Of a DNA stretch of 29,766 nt, positions 10,403 through 20,400 are shown one piece after another (the first letter of the stretch is position 1; each line of letters starts with the position of its first letter). The notes under the pieces were generated by a model, which saw nothing but the letters and a program-made list of their open reading frames with translations, was not told the DNA's origin and searched no databases. The DNA is from Chara braunii (taxonomy: Eukaryota; Streptophyta; Charophyceae; Charales; Characeae). The translations under genes were made by a program, and so were the position numbers. Where the stretch lies: assembly GCA_003427395.1 (NCBI GenBank), contig BFEA01000198.1, positions 744,229 to 773,994 of the forward strand. The letters are read 5' to 3'.

Positions 10403-10715
10403 GGGGCCAAGTCCCACTAGCAGCGTTGAGCTTCCTCAACGCCTGAATCTGGACGCTTTTGCGGAGATGTGCAGAAATGGTGTCGACTTTCCTGAACTGC
10501 ACGTCTCCACAAACACGTCCAGATTCAGGCGTTGACGGTCGTAGATGTCCACACAGACCTAAGAAGACATGACAGCGACCGCAGTGCGCTCCAGGTGCCA
10601 AGTCCCACTAGCAGCGTTGAGCTACCTCATGTCTTCTTAGGTCTGTGTGGACATCTCTACGACCGTCAACGCTGCTAGTGGGACTTGGCCCCTGGACTGC
10701 ACTGCGGTCACTGTC
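10403..10715. repeat. Complex of nested and permuted inverted repeats
   Basis: Four paired modules are visible. (1) 10436-10474 pairs with 10497-10535 (35/39). (2) 10534-10572 pairs with 10627-10667 (identical apart from a 2-bp insertion). (3) 10597-10620 pairs with 10666-10689 (24/24) and also recurs directly at 10406-10429. (4) 10571-10595 pairs with 10691-10715 (22/25). Modules overlap by 2 bp at shared GA/TC ends, and their order on the right is permuted relative to the left. The whole block could fold into several alternative long hairpins. Open frames inside are by-products. Confidence 0.9.
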
Positions 10716-10829
10716 AGAACAGGCCATTACAAGGACATCTACGACCATCAAAGACTTCGCACGACTTGCAAACACAAGTTGTTTTATGGGAAATTGCTGA
10801 CGACGAAAGAAGATACGATTGGACAGAAC

Positions 10830-10853
10830 AAAAAAAAAAAAAAAAAAAAAAAA
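10830..10853. repeat. Poly(A) tract
   Basis: An A-run of about 24 bases follows the inverted-repeat block by about 115 bp. It could be the tail of a retroposed copy on the plus strand, but no target-site duplication was identified. Confidence 0.9.
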
Positions 10854-11820
10854 GTGAGGAAAAAAATGAATAGACTCACAGCCGCGACAAACAGGCAAAC
10901 AGGGGCACCACAAAAATGTTTCTAAAACTCACATATAGCTTCGTTTTTTTTTTTTCGTGGGGCATTTGGCGGAATCGCATATGGCAGGGAAAGGGAGTTG
11001 GGCAGAGGAGTTGGGAAGAGGGAGGGGGGGGATGGTTCGGAAAAGTCCGAAAGGCGAGGGGTTGCACGTAAAAAAAAAAAGGGCGAGGAGAGGGCAGCGC
11101 GCGAGCACCATGAAGAGAGGAGCGGTGGACCATACCAGACACCGTAAAAAAGCAAGCCCCTTGAGAGAAAAGCAGCACAACACAAGACGAAAATAATTCG
11201 ATCTACCAAGGCGCGGTGGACCGTACCACACCCCGGAACGGAACGATTGAAATACCGAGCTGAGATCGAGCTGCACAGGACGCAGACGAGTTAGAATACT
11301 GCAATTGCCACGAGGGCCGACCGATAGGTCCAAATATTGATATCTCAAAGTGGAAGGCTAGAATGATAGAATCCCTTCCTTACAAGAAAAAAAAAAAAAA
11401 AAAAAAACTGCAACTCGCATTATGAAAAGAAAAAGAAAAAAAAAAGTCATATTGCCCTTGCTGAATGGTATATGCAGTATTATGCACACATGCAAAAAAA
11501 ATCGGCCCCACCAAAACAACCAAGGAAAAAAGAAAGAAAAAAGAACTCTCATTTCCTAAAGTGAGGCTGATGGGTAATCCATTGTTGACTCCAAAGACTC
11601 GAGAATACGACACCGCACAGCACAAACTTGCAGCAGGAGGGCTGTGAAACAGAGATAAGAAGGAGAGAAGTTCGACCAAAAAGCCTCGACGCAAAGGGCT
11701 GGTCGCTTCAGATCATCATCATCATCATCATCGTATACAGTATATAAAGATAGATATGTATATAAAATTTTATTATTTTTTTATAGAATTTGTTAATTTA
11801 ATCATTAATTTGAGAGATGG
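10854..11820. other. Gene-free, A-rich DNA
   Basis: A-runs occur at 11071-11080, 11390-11407 and 11440-11448, and a short (CAT)n at 11714-11732. GCGGTGGACC(A/G)TACCA(G/C)AC occurs at about 11121-11139 and about 11212-11230, a roughly 90-bp spaced duplication. Minus-strand open frames are Phe-rich products of the A-runs. Confidence 0.5.
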
Positions 11821-11840
11821 AAAACGTGTGTACCGTCGTG

Positions 11841-11967
11841 GAGAACTGCCTGGTGAACCGTAAGCAGAGAGGCGGAGACGTGTACCTAAGTCATATCGTT
11901 TAACGAATATATAATACTATATATATCGTCACAAATAGAACTGCCCGGTAAACCGTAGGCAGAGAGA
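11841..11967 (-). repeat. Pair of tandem units, 96-bp spacing, next to the hammerhead motif
   Basis: AGAACTGCCTGGTGAACCGT... at about 11842-11871 recurs as AGAACTGCCCGGTAAACCGT... at about 11938-11967 (about 27/30). Both are preceded by CGTC at a short distance. Read on the minus strand, the units lie 3' of the hammerhead core. TA-rich DNA lies between them. The arrangement fits the non-coding terminal region of a ribozyme-carrying repeat, but no RT frame is attached here. Confidence 0.7.
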
Positions 11968-11989
11968 GAGAAGAGGACAACAAACGAGG

Positions 11990-12046
11990 GGCTGTGACAA
12001 ACTGTTTCGTCGGAGTTTCACCGACTCATCAGGAGGCTGAACCCTA
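11990..12046 (-). ncRNA. Hammerhead ribozyme-like motif
   Basis: Read on the minus strand, the conserved core is complete. CTGATGA lies at 12032-12026. A perfect 5-bp helix II follows (GTCGG at 12025-12021 with CCGAC at 12013-12009, 7-nt loop). GAAAC lies at 12008-12004. A short helix III (ACA/TGU or AC/GU) ends in GUC, so the expected cleavage is after the C at 11996. Very short helix III and the CGAAACAGT continuation are known features of hammerheads in Penelope-like elements and retrozymes. Weak point: the two strands expected to form helix I (GTTCAGCCTC before the core, ACAGCCCC after the cleavage site) pair poorly. The copy may be degenerate or use another geometry. Catalysis is therefore not implied. 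Confidence 0.65.
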
Positions 12047-12441
12047 TATTATATATATATATGGACATCTAGAAATGAATTGAAAGAAGGGGTTGTAACA
12101 CAAATGCCGCTTACTTGAGAGAGAAGAAGAAACCCAAAACAACCACCGTTCGGCTCACAGCGAATACAGGAAGACTTACCCAACATCCACCGCTAGCAGA
12201 CGTTCCTTGTCCCAACATCCACGGGCCGTCCCGTCGCCACACGCATCTAGAAGTCTAAAAAACATGACATATTTACCGCATTCTCCGTTTATAGGGAGGG
12301 ACTCTGGGGTTCATTGGCTTGATTCAAGCGCCGGCCACATTTGGAAATGAAGTGGCTGACTCTTTTTTCTTTAGCGAAGAGGAAAACCTTGATCCCCTTG
12401 AAAAAGCATGCTGTGTGTGCAGTTTTTCTGGCCAAACGACG
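12047..12441. other. No recognisable gene
   Basis: A short (TA)n lies at 12050-12062 directly upstream (minus strand) of the hammerhead core. The remainder, including overlapping open frames, shows no protein pattern. Confidence 0.5.
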
Positions 12442-12523
12442 CAGAAAGACAGACGATGTCGGCAGAAAGACAGACGATGTCGGCAGAATAACAGACCATG
12501 TCGGCAGAATGACAGATGATGCC
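12442..12523 (+). repeat. 21-bp tandem repeat, four units
   Basis: Units of CAGAAAGACAGACGATGTCGG start at 12442, 12463, 12484 and 12505. The first two are identical and the last two diverge. Confidence 0.9.
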
Positions 12524-12788
12524 TCCACACTCTCTCCCCGCCCTCCTGAACAGCCGCCAGTAAAAGCCAGCATCCGGATCTCCTTTTTTTCCCTTGTTTT
12601 TCTTTGGGAACATTTCTCGATGTACGCACGCCATGCGAATCTTCTCTGCACAGTTCCAGTTTTAACGGATGTCCCGGATGACGTGCGACGCACATGACTG
12701 CATTTCTGACCACGTGCATCCAGATCCTAACTGTGCATTCACATGCATTTTCCGACGTGTTTTCAGAGAACCATCCACTCACTGTCAT

Positions 12789-13260
12789 CAGCCCTCCTGA
12801 AGTAGTTAGTATACTAGGAGCAAGGGCCAGCAACTGCGTCGGCCCCATCCTGAACTAGTCCGTAAGGGGGGGTCATCAAGGCCAGCGCACAAATTTCGAC
12901 TGCGTTGCAATGTCGGCAGCCCTCCTGAACTAGTATAAGCGGGTGGTAAGAAAAGGCCAGCGCACAGATCCCTAGTCTGTTGCAATGTCAGCAGCCCTCG
13001 TGAACTAGAAAGCGGGTGGTATATCCGACTCTGCTGCAATGTCAGCTTGCAGCCCTCCTGAACTAGAAAGTGGGTGGTAAAGGCCAGCGCACAAATTTCG
13101 ACTGCGCTGCAATGTCAGCAGCCCTCCAGAAAAAGCAAGTGGGTGGCAAGTAAGGGCCAGCGAACAGGTGGCCCCTAATGCATTGCGATGTCGGCAGCCC
13201 TCCTGAACTAGTATAAGCGGGTGGTGAAGGCGAGCGCACAAAAAAAATCCTGACTGCGCA
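12789..13260 (+). repeat. Minisatellite, about seven units of 54-76 bp
   Basis: Units begin with CAGCCCTCCTGAACTAG or variants near 12789, 12843 (partial), 12917, 12992, 13050, 13119 and 13195. Each continues with AAGCGGGTGGTAA, GGCCAGCGCACA and TTGCAATGTC(G/A)G. Unit lengths differ by small deletions, so open frames are not conserved across units. Confidence 0.9.
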
Positions 13261-14935
13261 CTCGCAAATGAACGACAGCCCCCAAAATATATTTACAACA
13301 ATCGTTCGTTGACCATTCTAGAAAAGTTTAAGAAAAAAAATGAATCTTTTTAACAGGAATACTCAGAAATACCGATCGATGACCGAATACCGTAAAATCC
13401 AGACTCCTCCCTCAGAAAGACCTTAAGAAACGAACAGCACATACAGCAAAAATGAAAGCTGCAGAAATGCACAGCGAACAGAATTCCGGTCAGGTGACGA
13501 AATTATGTGCGAGGCTCGCTCACCCGATGCTAAAAAATATCTACTTTATTACCCGATGATGTTTTCAGATTTCTCAAGCAAAACAATATCATTATATACC
13601 CGTCTGTCGCGGGCGTACTCGCACTAGCACTATCTTAAAAGTATCAAACCGCCCTTACAGCGGGACCTGGATGTATCTGACTGCAATCACGTTCAGAAAC
13701 AGGTCAAAAAGACCCAAGTGTGCATGTGTCTGTCATTCTGTGCTAGAGGATCTGGATCTTCCCCGTGAGCCAACGACACTGTCCATTCTGACGACTCCGA
13801 AAAACGTTGCTCTAGCTGTGCAGCAGAACCACGGGCCCTGAGCACCTCGCACTAGCACATCAGAAATTGTGATTTACACCCAAGTGACCCAACCCAATTT
13901 CTGACACCCAGCTCGTTTTTCTGACCACCTTCACCTGATCGATCCGGCAGACAGAAAGGCGACGACATCTTGGGTTAACCCGGCCGGGCCCATCCAGGGT
14001 TAACCCGCGCGCGGGCTGATCTTCTCGCATGCCTGTGACAGCGGAGCGGAGTTAGCAGTGTGCATGACCATTGCGGATAAGTAAAACACGTAGGCCCAAC
14101 CATTCGAAAATGGGGTGATGCCCACATAGGGGGCTTGCCCATCCGCACTTCCAGAGCCATCTGACGAACATCGAACGACGCGAGAATATCCAGGGAGAAC
14201 GACCTGCGTTGGTTTCAACTGTCGATCGCATCCGACTTTTTCAGCGAGCACGACAGCACCTACATCGTGGCCGAGCAAGCTATGAAGCCCGCCGTTCCTG
14301 CGCCGCTACTAACAGCAATGCACCTGGTCGCATGGATGTGTGTGTGGAGACTAGTCAGTGATGATCTGTACCTGGACGGACAACGTGGGATCTCAATCGT
14401 CAGGCAGAGCTGACTGCAACGAAGCAAGGGACCGTGGAGCAGGTGCAAGACAGGAGCCAGACATGATTTCCAACTCCAGATCCATGTGGTTGGGGGGTCT
14501 GAATCGCCATGCAAAAAAACGCCCACCCGTGTGAATGAAGACATATCCCCTCAACCTGGACTGCATGTCGTCACCGCCGTGGTTCTATCAGCAGAGACAA
14601 CTACCCACCATTCCAGATTGTGCCTCCCAGCACCTATCCGCGATTACAGCCTCCACAGACACAATTAGGGACCCACACCTAGCTTTGAAACTGATCAAAA
14701 GCTATAATGCACTGAACTGTAAGGAAGAGGGAGAGAAGACCTCCGTACGGTTCAAACACTAACTAAAAAGCTAGCGCGGCCCAGAGAAACAAAGAGGGAG
14801 AAAGCCGAAGGTTCCCGACACCATGGCACATCGTCCGAGACAGACTGTGTATGGCATTCCCCAGCCATGGTACATCATCCTGGGCCCGCAGTAACCCATA
14901 TAAAATAATAAAAAAGATTTGAATCATTTGATTTA
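13261..14935. other. No recognisable gene
   Basis: This is mixed-composition DNA with no long open frame. It holds the second copy of the CCTGGATGTATCTG repeat (13666-13697). CTCGCACTAGCAC is duplicated at about 13618 and 13848, and there is a CG-rich patch with two GGTTAACCC(G) words at about 13972-14013. Confidence 0.5.
13666..13697 (+). repeat. Dispersed repeat, copy 2 (CCTGGATGTATCTG core)
   Basis: Matches 8594-8625 at about 27 of 32 positions, in the same orientation, 5 kb away. Confidence 0.65.
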
Positions 14936-15180
14936 ATTCGGCGCCCTCGCAACACAACTCCGCTCCCTACCGGCGTGGCTTCCCATCACTACTTCACATA
15001 CTCGGCACCCTGTACCACGACACAACTCTCTTCCGGTGTGGCTTACTTACCATCACCACTACTTCACGAACTCGGCACCCCCGCAACGCAGCACAGCTCC
15101 CTACCAGCGTGGCCTGGTTTCCCCTCGTATTCGGCGCCGTTGCAACGGAACACAGCTCCCTACCGGTGTGGCACCTGCTG
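14936..15180 (+). repeat. Minisatellite, four units of 59-70 bp
   Basis: Units start with A(T/C)TCGGC(G/A)CC near 14936, 15000, 15070 and 15129. Each is followed by GCAACACAACTC or GCAACG(G/C)AACACAGCTC and by CTACC(G/A)G(C/T)GTGGC. Two units share CATCAC-CTACTTCAC. Confidence 0.85.
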
Positions 15181-15800
15181 CAGATGACCATGCTACATAC
15201 ATAGCCAGCCACTGCGTGGCCAAATGTTTTACACGAGAACAACTCTCAATGCTGCCTGTCGATCCAGACACAGACAAACACATGCACGTACCCACAACCA
15301 GAGCATTAAAAACAGGACACAGAAGAGGGGGAGGAAAATGAGATGCTTTATAAGACTCACCGCTAGTAGTGGAGCAACAACACAGATGCGTTACAGGCAA
15401 CCCCGCCGCGCAGTATGAAGAGGGCGAAAGCACTCTCTTTCTCTTTTCCGGCATCGTGGAGTCTTTCTGCCACCGTTGACAGCCTGCCGTGTGCTGCAAA
15501 CTGGCATCATAAATATGCATCCGTCTCTTTTCCGAGCAGCGTTTTCCTAGGAAGGAAAACACACTGAACAACACTATATCAACACGTATGGGACGCAACT
15601 CGGAGAGCGAATGATGACAAGCCACAAACCGTGCATGCCCTCAGAGTTATGGTATGGACAACCCTCAGAGTTACTGTATGGAGTCTGGACAGAACAACCT
15701 GAGGCAATGCGAGGTGCGAATGCAAGACACAAACTGGAAGCGAGGCAGAACAACACGAGTTATGATATGGACAAGGAAACCAACCTTCCTTGGGACGATC
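15181..15800. other. No recognisable gene
   Basis: Short open frames only. CCTCAGAGTTA(T/C)(G/T)GTATGGA occurs twice at about 15640 and 15662, a 22-bp duplication. Confidence 0.5.
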
Positions 15801-16105
15801 GGACAGCCGAGAGAGCGCACCAATCCGACCAGAAAGAAAAGTTCCGCTCATGATGGCCGCAGAATGCAGCTCCGACTAGCCTCGAGGGAGCATAACTTCG
15901 GAGGAGAAAGCTTTTCCCTTGTGAGCGCTCCCAACAGTGCAAACCAGACGCCAAAAGACACAGCCGAGAGAGCACCAGTCCGACCACAAAGAAAAGTTGC
16001 AGTCATGATGGCCGCGAGACGCAGCTCCGACTAACCGAGAGAGCATACTCTCGAAGGAGACGGCTGTTTCCTTGCCAGCGCTTCCGACTGAGCAGAAAAT
16101 AAGGC
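15801..16105 (+). repeat. Tandem duplication of about 150 bp
   Basis: A unit starting GACAGCCGAGAGAGCGCACC (about 15801-15955) is followed by a diverged copy starting GACACAGCCGAGAGAGCACC (about 15956-16105). They share AAAGAAAAGTT, TCATGATGGCCGC, GCAGCTCCGACTA and AGCGCT(C/T)CC in the same order. The 126-codon plus-strand frame across it is interrupted in the second copy. Confidence 0.85.
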
Positions 16106-16625
16106 TGCCAAGATGACTGCACGACTGGGGATGAATACATGGGCCTCGCTCAACTACACAACACTCTAAATGTTATCAGCAGCCGGTTATCACCCGGTTA
16201 CATGCAAAAATGCTGGGTCAGTCGGAATGTATCTGATCAACAGCGTAGTCGAGATACACATCGAATGCTGAGTAGTGGAGCGAGGCCGTATGTCCGTGCT
16301 CCACCGATCTTGCACAATGCATTTACCACAACATCAGCCTCGAAGGGCTCCAGCCTGTACACGCACGCTGCTACATGGGTTGTCAACACACACCCACATC
16401 TCCATGGGTCCTCTGACTTCCAGGAAAAGAAATCATTCGACTGCATCTCGCCGGTCCCACATCACACATCCCTAGTACAAACTAAGAGAAGGAACCCAAC
16501 TGTGCCAACCATACCCAAGCATCTCCTGCCATCATTTATAATGGCCAATAAAGGATAGGCAACAAGCTAGCCTTCCCCTTTCATATGCTGTTCTACTAAC
16601 CTTGCCAAAGTCTTCAATTTCTCAG
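16106..16625. other. No recognisable gene
   Basis: A plus-strand frame of 139 codons (16139-16558) has no recognised family or conserved pattern and is treated as chance. Confidence 0.4.
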
Positions 16626-16696
<71 letters not shown>

Positions 16697-16715
16697 NNNN
16701 NNNNNNNNNNNNNNN

Positions 16716-16793
<78 letters not shown>

Positions 16794-16812
16794 TGTGTGT
16801 GTGTGTGTGTCT
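16626..16812. repeat. (CT)n microsatellite with assembly gap, then (GT)n
   Basis: A long CT run is broken by 19 N bases (16697-16715) and ends in a short GT run at about 16795-16810. The true length is unknown. Confidence 0.97.
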
Positions 16813-17483
16813 CTGTGCAGGTCCTGTAATCTCAAACTATAAAAATCACCAGTATAATTACCACACCTGGATTGGGAGACTAGCTTCCTCCAGCCAATCA
16901 TCCTTAGTTATTGCCCTATGTACTTACCCTTGACAAAAAAAATCACCCTTGATAACCAACATATATCTTACCCTTGACAAAGAAAAAATCACCCTTGAGA
17001 ACATGTATCTGACATACAAACACAAAACCCGCTTCTAGTGTATGTACTGACCTACATAGGCCGCACCGTTTGGGCCGAACCGCTCAATGCTGCCTGACTA
17101 TCCCAAGCAGTCTCGGTGCAACTGCAATTACGCATGACTGCTCCGACAAACAAACCATGAAATCTTTAGCGGTGTTTTTACGCGCAACAACGGCTACCTG
17201 AGAGCAGTACACCGTGCTATATCCAATGGCTGAAAGATGCGTTCCATGCTATTCAGTGGAACGCACCCGCTGAAAGCTGAGAGGGGTTCATTGGTGTTCA
17301 AATGCTTGGTCTGCAGCAAAGAAGTGAAGTTCTCAGTGAAGCATGGCACACACAGGCTGCCGCTCTGTACAGAGAACGCTCTTGCGTTCCCCCTTCTGTA
17401 CATGCAAGTGCACACACGCATGCGTGCAGTTACACCCACCCACACAGACACACATGCATGGTTTCATGTACTGTCCTGCACTA
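16813..17483. other. 3' flank of the U-box gene (downstream on the minus strand)
   Basis: CTTACCCTTGACAAA...AATCACCCTTGA occurs twice at about 16921 and 16967. The 3' untranslated region of the minus-strand gene should lie here, but I could not identify a convincing polyadenylation signal. Confidence 0.4.
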
Positions 17484-20400
17484 TCACCTATCTCTGTCCT
17501 CACTGATTCCTGCGCTACCACGCCCAAAAAAGTCCATATCTTGTTTCTTCCCTTGTTGCGAAACTTGCGACAGGCAAGGCAGATTTAACAGCTTCTCTGC
17601 CTTGTCTTTCCCACGGGGAGTGCACAGAGGATCGCTGATCACTCGTTTGACCATCTCGACTATTCCAGGAACGCTTGCGACCTCCACTTGCAGCTCCGCC
17701 GATCCTGTCGCCACGTAGTACAAAATCGCAACTGCATACTCGATGAGCGCTTCCGATTCGCGCCTCTGAATGACACTGGCAAGAATTTTGATCCCGCCTG
17801 CCTCTGCGACCTTAATTCGACCCTCTGGAATGGCCATCAAATTGTTAACAACAGAAAGCGCCTTGGCAGACAATGCGCTCCCAACGTGTTGCGCAAACTC
17901 TAGGGCAAGGCGAACCACATCTGCCACCAGCATCCTCTGTCGATTGAGGTGCTTGTAGGACAGCTTGGAGAGTGTCTTCAGTGCGTCCTTCTTTGCAGCA
18001 AGCGACGCCTCGTCCGAACCGAGAAGTTCGACGAGGGCTCGGATGCCGTTGACCTCCCCAATGACAATCTGACTCTCCTCGTCGAAGGAAAGGCTGTATA
18101 GTGCAGCCACTGCCATGTCCCTGATGCCCTCAGTCCGTGCTTCCGTCATCAGTCGAACTAAATGCTGTGCGCCACTCCCTCGGGCGATCCTACTCTTGTA
18201 TCCAGCCTCGATCGAAACATTGAGAAGAGTTGCCTCTATATTTTCCACCAGCTCGTTCCAGTCCTTGTCGGTGTTCCAATCAGTAGTAGTTGATGTAAAA
18301 GTCAGCTTTTCCCTTTCCTGCGCCCTGTCCAAGAGGGCGCCCAATGCTTCAATTCCTCCCGACTCCCCAACCATTGTTCTTGTTTGCGCTATGTCTTTCG
18401 TCATCTTCCTCAACGCTCTCACAGCAGCCAGCTTCTGTCCCAGATCTGCCCTGCCGCTAGTCAATCTGTTAATCAGGACCTGAACCTCTCCCCTATCCGG
18501 CACTCTCAAGTCTTCGCTGCCTGGGCGCATATAGCTCTCCGACGGCGTGAAAGGAGAGCCCGGTGTGACAGAGGCTGGGGAATCCCCCGATCCGGAATAG
18601 CCATCACTTCGCCTTCCATCAGGAATCAAGAAAGCAAGGCGATTTGTTGTTGGTCTGTAAAGAGGGGCTGGATTTTTGCTTCTCACTGAGGCTGGAGCCG
18701 GTTTCCACGGAACAGCTGGAATACCCGATTGCTGCAGTGGAACAGGTCTGCTTCCAGGGGTTTGATTACCATTCAAGCTGCCATGGCGTTGATGCACGCT
18801 TCTATCAGGGGCGTCCAAACCAGCGGAGGAATGAGAGCCCACTGTCGGAGCAGCATGCCCCTGTTGAGCAGCTGGCACGGACGCTAGCTCCGGTGCTGCT
18901 GCAGCTCCGTCTCGGTTCATTCTCCGGTCATCTGGAATCACTGAGCTGTTGCGAACTGCTCCACCGCCACTGTTGCCGTTGCCATCTAAATGGGTATTCT
19001 CCTGATGTGATTCTTCATCAACACTTCCATCGCGCGACTTCTTCTCAACATCCTTTTCACTCCTGACCTGGCTGTAGAGAGCATCTGCACTCATCTTGTG
19101 TTCTTCAGAAACATCTGCCTTATCATTTGGGTGACAATACACTTCTGCAGTATTCTCCCCCTTCCCTGAGGCCACCACATTGGCTGCCACGCCGCCAGAT
19201 CCCAAATCACCTGCTGAGGCTTTAGAGGTTGTTGACTCACAAGCATCATCTTCGACCCTCGCATTTGGGCCACCGCTTACTATGCCCGTCCAATCCCCTA
19301 CTTGAACCTGCTGTTGGGAACCCTTACCCTCCAATGACCGCTCCACATTCGTTGTCACGTCACCGCATTCATCAACAGGCAGATGCCTTGTCACGTCCAC
19401 ATTTTCGGTTACCAAGTCCACGAACGAAACCACCTTTGAAGCTACCTTCGCATTGGAGGGCAAGCCGGACGCATTACACGAGGCCCCTTCCCCTTCACTT
19501 CCTCGCTTATCCCACAGACTGGGGAGTTCTAGCCTTGCTGCTCGTCGCTTATCCTGCAGGCTATTTGCGTCGTCTTCGTGTTCCTCCTCTTCCTCTGCTA
19601 CCGCCTTTTCCAAAGCCCACTGTCCTTTCCCTCCATGGCCCATGGCATTACGCCGCATGTGCTCGCGGGTCAAACTGTCTGAGTTTTCTGCTTCTAATTC
19701 CCTCCTCTCGTCCCTCTGAACAACTTTTTCTTCGACACCCTCCCTAACTACGCTGCTCGCAGCCACAGCGAGCCCCGATAGCATTTTAACAGCGTCAGAT
19801 GAAATAGCACGGTTATGGTTCCTCTCTAGCCCGGGACCCTTGTACGAATGACTCGCTACGTCACTGCCCTTTCCTTCCCAAGCACCATTCCTCCTAGCTG
19901 CCTCACTCCCCTTATGTTCCTCTGCAGTTTGCAAAGCAGACGGTAGACGACCACCACCAACAGCAAACTGAAGCGCATCCGATCGCTGCCCTCGATGTTG
20001 AGGCTTCTGCGCCCGTAGATCGTCAGCCGTGGGCATAAAGATCACTGTATCATCAAAAGCATCACATGATCCATGCACCATCATTGAGGCAAGCTGCTTA
20101 GCAAGACTGCCATAGGCATCACTATCTCCCACGACCTCACCTTCCTCATCTTCCGAGCCCTGAGGTGCAGCTTCCCACCCCTGACGCTCGGCGATTTCCA
20201 CACCCTGCCCACTCACATCCTCTCCTGCTGGATGCTTACCTGCAGCTTTACTTCCTGCAGTCTCAGACATATCACGTTCTTCGCTCCCGTGACCGCAGCT
20301 CTGGTCACCGTGTCTGATTGGTCGGTAACTTCCTTGAATCTCCTCCTCCTCTCTTTTCCCCTCTTTGTCATTCCCGTCTACATCCTCCTCTGCCTTATCA

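Noticed and set aside
16139-16558. 139-codon plus-strand frame as a gene
   Set aside because: No recognisable family or composition shift, and it ends before the CT microsatellite. It is no longer than other chance frames in the window.
18141-18150. TCATCAG word opposite CTGATGA as a second hammerhead
   Set aside because: It is inside the U-box gene, with no helix II and no GAAAC partner. The CTGATGA at 24825-24831 on the plus strand also lacks a GAAA partner.
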